Source: JAPLXD01 sp043802865 (GTDB taxonomy: Bacteria; Patescibacteriota; Minisyncoccia; Moranbacterales; UBA11712). From it: a stretch of 16,824 nucleotides of DNA. Below are positions 8,916 to 15,082 of this stretch, piece after piece (the stretch's first letter is position 1; the number at the start of each line of letters is the position of its first letter). The position numbers were made by a program, and so were the translations under genes. Where the stretch lies: assembly GCA_043802865.1 (NCBI GenBank), contig JAZDKQ010000020.1, forward strand, positions 1 to 16,824. Reading direction: 5' to 3'. A model generated the notes under the pieces. The model was not told the origin of the DNA, did no database searches, and saw only the letters and a program-made list of their open reading frames with translations.

Positions 8916-9383
8916 ATGCCGAAAACAAACAAAAAACGGGTCGGGATATTTTCGCTCACTTGCGATGAGGGTTGCAGCATTTTTCTTACGGAAATTTTCA
9001 ACCAAAAACTGATTCCTTGGCTTGAGAAAATGGAGCTGGTGTATTTTTTGTCGATCAAGGACAAGGTTGAAATAAAAGATTTGGGCATCGCTCTTGTTGA
9101 AGGCGTGGTGACGAGCGAACGAGACAAAGAGGATATCGAAAAAATCAGGGCGAATACAAAAATATTGATTGCAATGGGGACTTGCGCGATGACGGCGCTT
9201 CCGTCTGGCCAGCGTAACAATTTCAATATCAGCCAGCTCAAAGAAATCGAGGGGCATCTCGAGAAATATAATTTTTTGCCGAAAGTTTTGGCGTTGAAAG
9301 ACATCGTGAAAGTGGATGATTCTATTTCAGGTTGTCCGATTGATGAAGAGAAATTTATTGAAGTTTTTGAAAAATATTTATAA
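8916..9383 (+). CDS. [NiFe] hydrogenase small subunit, short single-cluster type
   Basis: 155 residues; carries the proximal iron-sulfur cluster and passes electrons to or from the [NiFe] site. It resembles the short small subunits of cytoplasmic group 3 enzymes and related NADH:quinone oxidoreductase 20-kDa proteins. Cysteines C16 and C20 (FSLTCDEGCS), C90 (AMGTCAMTALPS) and C140 (SGCPIDEEKF) are the expected four ligands; LVEGVV is also typical. The first pair is spaced CxxxC, whereas the common form is CxxC. No Tat signal and no C-terminal domain for medial or distal clusters is present, so the enzyme is predicted to be cytoplasmic and must hand electrons directly to another protein. It starts 2 nt after the FemAB-like stop and ends 6 nt before the large subunit. 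Confidence 0.88.
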   Translation: MPKTNKKRVGIFSLTCDEGCSIFLTEIFNQKLIPWLEKMELVYFLSIKDKVEIKDLGIALVEGVVTSERDKEDIEKIRANTKILIAMGTCAMTALPSGQRNNFNISQLKEIEGHLEKYNFLPKVLALKDIVKVDDSISGCPIDEEKFIEVFEKYL

Positions 9384-9389
9384 AAAATT

Positions 9390-10685
9390 ATGCATAAATG
9401 CGATTTAGACGTCGAAATAAGCAAACTTTCCAAAATCGAAGGTCACGCGGATTTGGATATCAAAATCAGGGATGGAAAGCTTCAAGAAGTGAACCTCAAA
9501 GTGATGGAAAATCTACGGTTTTTCAACCAGGCGGTCAAAGGCCAGTCATATGCCGCCGTGCCGCAGCTTGTTTCGCGGATTTGCGGGACTTGTTCAATTG
9601 CGCATCTCACGGGCTGCATTGAAGCGGTGGAAAAGACGCTTGGCGTGAAGATCAGCGAGCAAACGATGATCCTGCGGAAACTCACGGTATATAGCATGAT
9701 GATTCGCGATCATGCGCTACACCTCTATTTTTTCGCGATGCCGGACCTGCTGGGAATTGATTCACTTCTTGACGCGCCGGAAGACAGGCATGATCTCATT
9801 CACGACGCGCTCGCAGTGAAAGAAGCGGGAAATAATCTATCAGAACTTATCGCCGGCCGCGCCGTCCATGCTCCGTTCGAGCAAGTCGGGGGATTCAGCC
9901 GGGAAGTTGACGAGAAAAAAATTCCGGCGATGATTGAAGAACTTCAAAAGATCCGACCGACGGTTTTGAAACTCATCGATATATTTGCGAATTGCGATTG
10001 GAAATTCAAGCGCAAGACAAATTTCGTGGCGCTCGTGACGGATGATTTCTCTTTTCTTGAAGGAAGGATAAAGGATATGCACGGCCTCGAGATTGAAGAA
10101 AAAGATTATTGGGATCATCTTCACAATGTCGTACTTCCATACTCGCAGGCCACAGGATTCGAGTTTGAAGGAAAAGAATATATGGTCGGATCTTTGGCGC
10201 GGCTGAATCTCAATCGCGAAAATTTGCACGCGAAAACCAAGAAAGACACGGCGAAATATCTCAAAAAGTTCCCGTCGGAAAACGTCTATGACAACAATCT
10301 CGCGCAAGCGATAGAAATTTTGCATTCAATCGACCACTCGATAGAATTGCTGGAAAACAATAAATTCCAAAAAGAAGAACCGGCCAAGCCCGAAAAATTG
10401 ACGGGCAAAGGCGCCGGCGCGATCGAAGCGCCGCGAGGGACATTATATTACGCGCTTGAAATCAAAGAGGGGAAAGTGAAGGAATTGAAGTTGGTTATCC
10501 CGACGGCACAGAATTTGGTGAATATGAAAAAAGATGTTGAACAAATCGTCTCCGGACTTTGCGCAGCCGAGATCGGCAAAGAAGAACTGGAAAAGCACAT
10601 CATCTTCGAAGTTTCCAAACTCATCCGCGCCTATGATCCTTGCATGAGTTGTGCGTCACACTTTTTGAGGGTAAATTGGACATAG
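9390..10685 (+). CDS. [NiFe] hydrogenase large (catalytic) subunit
   Basis: 431 residues. Holds the Ni-Fe(CN)2CO site for H2 oxidation or evolution. N-terminal KIEGHADLDIKI and NLRFFNQAVKGQ are family features. Motif L1 is RICGTCSIAH (C65, C68) and motif L2 is DPCMSCASH (C418, C421, H424), so all four metal-binding cysteines are present. Maturation proteases cut after the final histidine, which would release only FLRVNWT, a short tail compared with many relatives. The TAG stop shares its G with a perfect 28-bp palindrome. Overall similarity looks group 3-like, but the subgroup cannot be fixed by eye. It is co-directional with the small subunit; the maturation protease converges from the other side. 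No NAD-, NADP- or F420-linked partner gene is adjacent. Confidence 0.92.
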   Translation: MHKCDLDVEISKLSKIEGHADLDIKIRDGKLQEVNLKVMENLRFFNQAVKGQSYAAVPQLVSRICGTCSIAHLTGCIEAVEKTLGVKISEQTMILRKLTVYSMMIRDHALHLYFFAMPDLLGIDSLLDAPEDRHDLIHDALAVKEAGNNLSELIAGRAVHAPFEQVGGFSREVDEKKIPAMIEELQKIRPTVLKLIDIFANCDWKFKRKTNFVALVTDDFSFLEGRIKDMHGLEIEEKDYWDHLHNVVLPYSQATGFEFEGKEYMVGSLARLNLNRENLHAKTKKDTAKYLKKFPSENVYDNNLAQAIEILHSIDHSIELLENNKFQKEEPAKPEKLTGKGAGAIEAPRGTLYYALEIKEGKVKELKLVIPTAQNLVNMKKDVEQIVSGLCAAEIGKEELEKHIIFEVSKLIRAYDPCMSCASHFLRVNWT

Positions 10686-10712
10686 TAGAGACGCGATTAA
10701 TCGCGTCTCTAC
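10685..10712. repeat. Perfect 28-bp palindrome between convergent hydrogenase genes
   Basis: Arm GTAGAGACGCGATT followed directly by its reverse complement with no loop. It overlaps the stop codon of the large subunit (10683-10685) and contains the minus-strand TAG stop of the protease (10709-10711). It may act as a transcript-end hairpin, though no U-tract follows, and it may be a dispersed repeat. Confidence 0.9.
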
Positions 10713-11095
10713 GGGCAAGCAATAGATTTTTTCAATTGCTCCAAAATTTTCGCTTTATCACCCCCCATCGGCACGCCGAAGATTTTCACGGATTTTAATT
10801 TCCCGATTTTTTGGAGGAGTTTCAAGTTGAAAGCGAGGTCGAAATCGTGGAGGGAATATATTTTTCCGGTTTGGATTTTTTCAAGGTCGTCTAGCACAAC
10901 GACTTTTTCGATACCTTCAACTGTGTCGATCATAATTAATTCTCCATTGATCGGTTTGAGATTTTCCGAAGGATCGGTGATGACGAAATCTATTTCCGGA
11001 AAAAGTTTTTCGAGCTTCGGCGAAAGCTTCAAGGGCAGATTGTCAAAATCCAAAAGCGGATTGCCGAAGATGTGGATTGTTTTCCTTGCTTTCAT
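10709..11095 (-). CDS. [NiFe] hydrogenase maturation endopeptidase (HyaD/HycI type)
   Basis: 128 residues. Cleaves the C-terminal peptide of the large subunit after nickel insertion. It has the family opening IHIFGNPLLDFD (D16/D18), a central MIDTVEG (D57) and SLHDFDL (H83), corresponding to the acidic and histidine nickel ligands of HybD-type proteases. It is somewhat shorter than the roughly 150-160 residues of many relatives. It lies tail-to-tail with the large subunit, so it is not in the same transcript. Its ATG follows 9 bases after a strong hairpin with a T-run (terminator of the gene upstream) and has no Shine-Dalgarno sequence, so its expression signal is unclear. No hyp maturation genes occur in the window. 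Confidence 0.85.
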   Translation of the reverse strand: MKARKTIHIFGNPLLDFDNLPLKLSPKLEKLFPEIDFVITDPSENLKPINGELIMIDTVEGIEKVVVLDDLEKIQTGKIYSLHDFDLAFNLKLLQKIGKLKSVKIFGVPMGGDKAKILEQLKKSIACP

Positions 11096-11097
11096 AA

Positions 11098-11136
11098 AAA
11101 AGAGGGGGTATCGGTCTCAGTGAGACCGAATACCCC
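11098..11136 (-). terminator. Intrinsic terminator directly before the maturation protease start
   Basis: On the minus strand, GGGGTATTCGGTCTC pairs with GAGACCGATACCCC across a 3-nt loop with one bulge (11105-11136), followed by CTCTTTTTT and then the protease ATG. It ends transcription of the 105-residue gene and could act as an attenuator for the protease. Confidence 0.85.
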
Positions 11137-11138
11137 GG

Positions 11139-11456
11139 TTAGGCGGCTTTTTGGAGCCGGAATTCTGGATGGTTGGCCAGTCCAGGCAATTCATCACTCT
11201 TATTGAGGAAATGGATAGTGTCCATGACGAATTTTGCTGGCTGGTCAGTGATGGTGAATTTAGGAGCGAAGGGATACTTTAATCCGAATGAATGAGGCAA
11301 GTCGATCTTTTGATATTTTTTGCTTAGTTCAGCAATTTTGTCAAAATCGAGGTTGCCCCAAAGCGCATATCCGACGTGGTCAATTTTTATAATTACGCCG
11401 GATAATGTTGCCCCTTTTTTCACCAGCTTCTTCAGCGTTTCGGCGGGATAGTACAT
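11139..11456 (-). CDS. Unknown protein of 105 residues
   Basis: I do not recognise this protein. It begins MYYPAETLKKLVKKG, contains GVIIKIDHVGYALWGNLDF and IDLPHSFGLKYPFAPKF, and ends with HPEFRLQKAA. It is soluble, mixed in charge, with no cysteines and no signal peptide or membrane segment. It is likely real: it has one of the few clear ribosome binding sites in the window (AAAGGAG about 10 nt before the ATG), a TATAAT-like box upstream and a strong terminator immediately after its stop. It lies between hydrogenase maturation and murE, divergent from murE and co-directional with the protease. No function can be assigned from this. Confidence 0.75.
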   Translation of the reverse strand: MYYPAETLKKLVKKGATLSGVIIKIDHVGYALWGNLDFDKIAELSKKYQKIDLPHSFGLKYPFAPKFTITDQPAKFVMDTIHFLNKSDELPGLANHPEFRLQKAA

Positions 11457-11465
11457 GGTGTCTTT

Positions 11466-11473
11466 TCTCCTTT
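11466..11473 (-). promoter_or_regulatory. Strong Shine-Dalgarno of the 105-residue gene
   Basis: Minus-strand AAAGGAGA ending 9 nt before the ATG at 11456. It stands out because most genes here have no such sequence and it supports this start. Confidence 0.7.
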
Positions 11474-11487
11474 GCCAGAATCTACGA

Positions 11488-11495
11488 ATTATAAT
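11488..11495. promoter_or_regulatory. Overlapping divergent -10 boxes
   Basis: ATTATAAT contains TATAAT on the plus strand (11490-11495, toward murE, about 29 nt before its ATG) and on the minus strand (11493-11488, toward the 105-residue gene). No convincing -35 is seen on either strand. Confidence 0.45.
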
Positions 11496-11524
11496 ACCAT
11501 TTCAGAAGAAGAAAGAAAAGAATA

Positions 11525-12817
11525 ATGAAAAAACTCATTCCCCAATCCATCAAAAACATATACCATCTTTTCCAAGCGGTTTTGGCGAATGTTTGGTATG
11601 GCTTTCCATCGCGGAAGCTGAAGATGATCGGAGTGACGGGGACGAATGGGAAAACGACAACGGTGCAGATGATAGCGAAGATTCTGGAAGAAGAGAATTT
11701 TAAAGTCGCCGTTGCTTCGACGATCAACTTCAAGCTTGCGGAAAAAGAATGGGTGAACAAAAGCAAATTCACAACGCTTTCCAGTTTCGCATTGCAAAAA
11801 TTTTTGGCGCAGGCAGTTTCCTCCGGTTGTGAGTACGCAGTACTTGAGGTATCCTCGCACTCACTCAATCAAAATCGGGTCTGGGGAGTTGATTTTGATG
11901 TGGCGGTGATCACAAGCGTGACGCGCGAGCACTTGGACTACCACGAGACGATAGGAGAATACTCGAAAGCGAAGGAAAAATTGTTTGCTATGCTGGGTCG
12001 CTTTGGAAGATCGGTTGCCGTAGTCAACCTAGGAATGGAATTTGCTGATGATTTTCTGAAATATCCGGCGGATGAGAAATATGGTTTTTGTATCAAGCAT
12101 CAGGCAGAAAGCACAAAATATCCGGATGTAAAAATTATTGAAGCTGAAGATATTGAATTGGATGCACAAAATACTAGATACAAAATACTAGATACAAAAT
12201 ACCAAATAAATCTTCCGGGTGAATTCAATGTTGAAAACGTGCTGGCGGCGACTTGTGTTGGATTGTCGCAGGGAATAAGCCTTGAAAAAATTTCAGAGGC
12301 GCTTGCGAAGATCAAAGGCGTGCCGGGACGTATGGAGCGCATCGAGAATGATCGGGGAATTGAAATAATTGTCGATTATGCTGTGACGCCTGATTCATTG
12401 GAAAAACTTTATGGTTTTTTTGGGGAGATTAGGGAAAGAAGAGGAGATAAGGGAAAAATTGTTGCAGTATTTGGTTCTTGCGGAGAGCGGGATCGGGGGA
12501 AACGGCCGATCATGGGAGAGATTGTGTCGAAGCATGCGGACTATTGTATTGTGACAAATGAAGATCCGTATCACGAAGATCCGTTGCAAATCATTGACGA
12601 AGTGTTTGCCGGCGTCAAAAAGCATAAAAAAGAAAACGAAAACGCTTGGCGAATTTTGGACAGACGAGAAGCAATAAAAACGGCCTTGCAAATTGCAAAG
12701 CCGGGAGACGTTGTGGTTGTGACGGGGAAAGGAGCGGAAGAAACGATGGCTATCGGCGACAAAATGATTCCATGGAACGATCCGAAAGTTATCCGAGAAA
12801 TTCTTGCAGAATTATAA
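11525..12817 (+). CDS. murE: MurE-type Mur ligase (UDP-MurNAc-tripeptide synthetase-like), short N-terminus
   Basis: 430 residues. ATP-dependent addition of the third amino acid to UDP-MurNAc-L-Ala-D-Glu in the cytoplasm. The P-loop GTNGKTTT (39-46) is followed by EVSSHSL (108-114), REHLDYH, the lysine region YSKAKEKLF, PGRME, DYAVTPDSLEKLY, GSCGERDRGKRPIM and GKGAEE. The P-loop is close to the N-terminus, so most of the usual N-terminal UDP-binding domain is absent. Two motifs are altered: AVTP replaces the common AHTP, and NEDPYHEDP (345-353) stands where DNPRxEDP marks diaminopimelate-specific enzymes, so the third amino acid is uncertain. Residues 216-227 (NTRYKILDTKYQ) are encoded by an in-frame heptad repeat. 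It has its own upstream TATAAT and a purine-rich leader; a hairpin follows its stop. Confidence 0.87.
   Translation: MKKLIPQSIKNIYHLFQAVLANVWYGFPSRKLKMIGVTGTNGKTTTVQMIAKILEEENFKVAVASTINFKLAEKEWVNKSKFTTLSSFALQKFLAQAVSSGCEYAVLEVSSHSLNQNRVWGVDFDVAVITSVTREHLDYHETIGEYSKAKEKLFAMLGRFGRSVAVVNLGMEFADDFLKYPADEKYGFCIKHQAESTKYPDVKIIEAEDIELDAQNTRYKILDTKYQINLPGEFNVENVLAATCVGLSQGISLEKISEALAKIKGVPGRMERIENDRGIEIIVDYAVTPDSLEKLYGFFGEIRERRGDKGKIVAVFGSCGERDRGKRPIMGEIVSKHADYCIVTNEDPYHEDPLQIIDEVFAGVKKHKKENENAWRILDRREAIKTALQIAKPGDVVVVTGKGAEETMAIGDKMIPWNDPKVIREILAEL
12171..12205 (+). repeat. Heptad repeat copy D, in frame inside murE
   Basis: Five units: ATACTAG, ATACAAA, ATACTAG, ATACAAA, ATACCAA. It encodes the RYKILDTKYQ stretch just before the conserved LPGEFNVEN segment. 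The number of units is the same as in copies A-C. Confidence 0.9.
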
Positions 12818-12835
12818 ATCCCCCTCCAGCTCCCC

Positions 12836-12850
12836 CCCTTTCGTAAAGGG
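12836..12850. terminator. GC-rich hairpin between murE and the PAP2 gene
   Basis: CCCTTT/AAAGGG with a 3-nt loop, embedded in a C-rich tract starting just after the murE stop. It could end both convergent transcripts, but no T-run follows on the plus strand; it also resembles a dispersed repeat. Confidence 0.5.
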
Positions 12851-12865
12851 AGAGAGGCATGTTGT

Positions 12866-13306
12866 TTATCCGAGAAGTCTTACGAAAGCTAAAGTCAGAA
12901 GAAAACCAATAATTGCGCCGACGATCACTTCGCTGATCCGGTGGCCAATTCTTTCCTTGAGGCGGGGAAATTTTTTCTTGTCAACGTCAAGCTGGTCAAC
13001 CAGCATATTGAGGTAGCGGCCTTGATCACCGAGATACATTCGGAGTCGGAGCGCGTCGTCGATGATGATGAACGCGAAAATACAAGCTAGGGCAAAAACT
13101 CCATTGGCTGTTCCTTCGTAGTATCCGATTGAGATGAGAGTTGAGATGACAAACGCAGTATGGGACGAGGGCATATGACCGTGCGTGAAAAAATATTCGA
13201 ACTGCAGGCCGTTTCTGATGGAATAAAGAATGAATTTCAGCGTTTGAGTGATGAGACCCACCGCGATTGGAATAATAACGATGTAGTAGCTTGATATTTC
13301 AATCAT
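12866..13306 (-). CDS. Divergent PAP2 family (DUF212/YuiD) membrane protein
   Basis: 146 residues with about four membrane segments (about 8-28, 52-66, 68-86, 125-144). It carries GHMPSSHTA (43-51), IIDDALRLRMYLGDQ (81-95) and GHRISEVIVGAIIG (121-134), the conserved pattern of the divergent PAP2 proteins. By analogy with PAP2 phosphatases it may act on a lipid phosphate such as undecaprenyl pyrophosphate, but the substrate is not established for this group. It converges with murE and diverges from the HTH gene; its promoter-like sequence predicts a leaderless transcript. No Shine-Dalgarno sequence is present. Confidence 0.9.
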   Translation of the reverse strand: MIEISSYYIVIIPIAVGLITQTLKFILYSIRNGLQFEYFFTHGHMPSSHTAFVISTLISIGYYEGTANGVFALACIFAFIIIDDALRLRMYLGDQGRYLNMLVDQLDVDKKKFPRLKERIGHRISEVIVGAIIGFLLTLAFVRLLG

Positions 13307-13342
13307 ATTTCTATTTTACACTATTTTTCAGATAATACGCAA
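13307..13342 (-). promoter_or_regulatory. Predicted leaderless promoter of the PAP2 gene
   Basis: Minus strand: TTGCGT (13342-13337), 18-bp spacer, TAAAAT (13318-13313), then six nt to the ATG, which places +1 at the A of the start codon. Same geometry as the divergent HTH promoter. Confidence 0.55.
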
Positions 13343-13404
13343 TATTTATTATTGGACAGGACTTGGGCGCAGAAACGACTATGGACATTATCCGATATTT
13401 GCTA

Positions 13405-13440
13405 TAGACATCAATTCGAAGTTTGGTGTATTATATAAGC
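13405..13440 (+). promoter_or_regulatory. Predicted leaderless promoter of the HTH gene
   Basis: TAGACA (13405-13410), 18-bp spacer, TATTAT (13429-13434), then six nt to the ATG at 13441. The predicted +1 is the A of the ATG. This argues for the 13441 start over the in-frame TTG at 13423. Confidence 0.6.
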
Positions 13441-14457
13441 ATGCGGGAGGATCTTCAAAAAAAATTTATTTTACTTTCCAAAATCGCGAAAGAAAAAAAG
13501 TATGCCCAGGAGTATATAGGTCTTTTGGCGAGGCGTGGGGACATCGGTTCGATTCGGATCGGAAAGCGCTGGTATACGACATGGGAATGGTTCGAAGAGT
13601 TTTTGGAAAATTCGCAAAAGAAAAAAACGGAAAGCGTTTGCGAAACGCAAGTTGTCCAGCCAGTAAAGGTTGAGGCGGAGAAAATTGCTTTCCCTGCAAG
13701 AGAAAAAGAAGATTCAATTCAGATCAAAGAAACTGTTCCTTTTAGAAATATATCAGAAGTACCCGCCTTCGCTAAAGCTATGGCGGGCGAAGGAGAAAAA
13801 GTTTATGTTGCTCAATCCGTCACGGTGGACGTGCGACGCGAAGAGAAAATCATCGAAGAGCCGGCAAAAATAACGGTGGCGGTAAAAACGAAGAGATTTG
13901 AAATGCCAGTTCGGAAAAATATTTCGGGGGATATCAGGGGAATTGGGGAGATAAGAAAAAAAATAGAAATATCCCAAGTCAGAAATTTTCATCAAGAAAG
14001 AAATATTCAATCCCTTCCGCAGCTGGAAACAAAATTCAAAAATGTTTTCGTCGAGGGAAAAAATGAGAATCCTTTACCGTACAAAGAGATCAAGTTTCGG
14101 AAAAATCAGGATGTTTTTTCACCGGTCTTTGAAACGATCGAAGAAACGCGTTCGTTCTTTTTTCCCAAATTTGTGTTTGCGACCGGTTTTGCTATAATGG
14201 TCTTTCTCGTAGCAGCTTCCGGATATTTTGTCTTTTCCGATGGAATATTCAAAAAAGGAACAGTGGCCGGAGCGAGCAGTGAAAGAAACGGAGGTTTTTC
14301 CGGTATTAGTTCTGGAGGAGAATATTTTCTCGCGAGCGCGGGTGATAAGATGAAGGAATCACTATCTGTTTCGAGAGTGGTGGTTGAAGCAGTGAAGGAG
14401 AAGACAGCAAAAAATGCTTCGCCTGAAGATGCGAAGGCAATTCTCAATATTAATTAA
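13441..14457 (+). CDS. Membrane-anchored excisionase/MerR-type HTH protein
   Basis: 338 residues from the ATG at 13441. The N-terminal part (about 10-55) looks like an excisionase-type winged helix: LLSKIAKEKKYAQEYIGLLA, then RRGDIGSIRIGKRWYTT. A long charged linker (about 60-240) follows, then one membrane helix (about 244-266) and a short extracytoplasmic tail of about 70 residues that ends shortly after AKAIL. The architecture suggests a one-component membrane sensor or an anchor that ties DNA or a partner to the membrane, but the ligand and target are unknown. Residues 108-117 (PAFAKAMAGE) come from a palindromic insert. LemA follows 14 nt later, so the HTH-LemA-HtpX genes may share a transcript. 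Confidence 0.75.
   Translation: MREDLQKKFILLSKIAKEKKYAQEYIGLLARRGDIGSIRIGKRWYTTWEWFEEFLENSQKKKTESVCETQVVQPVKVEAEKIAFPAREKEDSIQIKETVPFRNISEVPAFAKAMAGEGEKVYVAQSVTVDVRREEKIIEEPAKITVAVKTKRFEMPVRKNISGDIRGIGEIRKKIEISQVRNFHQERNIQSLPQLETKFKNVFVEGKNENPLPYKEIKFRKNQDVFSPVFETIEETRSFFFPKFVFATGFAIMVFLVAASGYFVFSDGIFKKGTVAGASSERNGGFSGISSGGEYFLASAGDKMKESLSVSRVVVEAVKEKTAKNASPEDAKAILNIN
13762..13787. repeat. Palindromic insert inside the HTH gene
   Basis: CCCGCC (13762-13767) pairs with GGCGGG (13782-13787), with an inner GCT/AGC mini-stem. It is in frame and locally more GC-rich than its A-rich surroundings, which supports insertion. Confidence 0.7.
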
Positions 14458-14471
14458 TTAACGAAAAAAAT

Positions 14472-15020
14472 ATGATTATGTGGGTAATATTAGGAATTAT
14501 CGCCGTTGCGGCCATTTGGGGGGTCGCGATCTACAACGGGCTCATTCGGCTCAAAAACAGGGTTGATGAGGCATGGTCGGATATCGATGTTCAGCTCAAA
14601 AGGCGGTACGACCTCATTCCAAATCTGGTGAACACAGTGAAGGGATATGCCTCTCACGAAAAAGAAGTTTTTGAAAAGGTGACGGAGGCGCGGACAAAGG
14701 CGATGGGCGCGCAATCGGCCGGCGACAAAGCGCAGGCGGAAAATGCGCTTTCCCAAACCCTCAAAAGTCTTTTCGCGGTTGCCGAAGCCTACCCTGATCT
14801 CAAGGCTAACCAAAACTTTTTGGAGCTTCAGCGCGAACTCACGGATACGGAAGACAAAGTCCAGGCTTCTCGCCGATTCTACAACGGCAATGTCCGCGAC
14901 TTCAACACAAAAATTCAAGTCTTTCCCAACAATATCTTCGCCGGCATGCTGGGATTTTCCTCCCGCGAGTTTTTCGAAGCGGAGGGCGGAGAAAAAGAAC
15001 CGGTTAAAGTCGAGTTTTAA
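14472..15020 (+). CDS. lemA: LemA family membrane protein
   Basis: 182 residues with one N-terminal membrane helix (about 3-22) and a coiled-coil helical domain. Family landmarks: NRVDEAWSDIDVQLKRRYDLIPNLVN (in two parts), KGYASHEKEVFEKVTEAR, AYPDLKANQNFLELQ, and RRFYNGNVRDFNTKIQVFPNN. Function is poorly known; in many bacteria lemA precedes an htpX-type protease gene, as here (62 nt apart). A second ATG lies 6 nt downstream of the chosen start, and no Shine-Dalgarno sequence separates the two. Confidence 0.95.
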   Translation: MIMWVILGIIAVAAIWGVAIYNGLIRLKNRVDEAWSDIDVQLKRRYDLIPNLVNTVKGYASHEKEVFEKVTEARTKAMGAQSAGDKAQAENALSQTLKSLFAVAEAYPDLKANQNFLELQRELTDTEDKVQASRRFYNGNVRDFNTKIQVFPNNIFAGMLGFSSREFFEAEGGEKEPVKVEF

Positions 15021-15053
15021 GCTTCTTGCATATGAAAAAGAATTTCTTTTAGA

Positions 15054-15069
15054 CTAGTAATAATACTAG
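15054..15069. repeat. Inverted repeat in the lemA-htpX spacer
   Basis: CTAGTA, 4-nt loop ATAA, TACTAG: perfect 6-bp stem just upstream of htpX. It could be an operator; a weak promoter-like TATTTT (15072-15077) lies 5 nt before the htpX ATG. Confidence 0.4.
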
Positions 15070-15082
15070 AATATTTTGCTAT

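Noticed and set aside
8916..9383. Small subunit as a complex I NuoB protein
   Set aside because: It is paired with a large subunit that has both nickel-binding cysteine motifs, and a maturation protease is adjacent, so a hydrogenase is the better reading.
11482..11868. Minus-strand open frame of 128 codons overlapping the start of murE
   Set aside because: It overlaps the conserved MurE P-loop region on the other strand and shows no domain.
13423..13440. Upstream TTG start for the HTH gene
   Set aside because: These codons overlap the -10 box of the predicted promoter, and the ATG at 13441 lies at the predicted transcription start.
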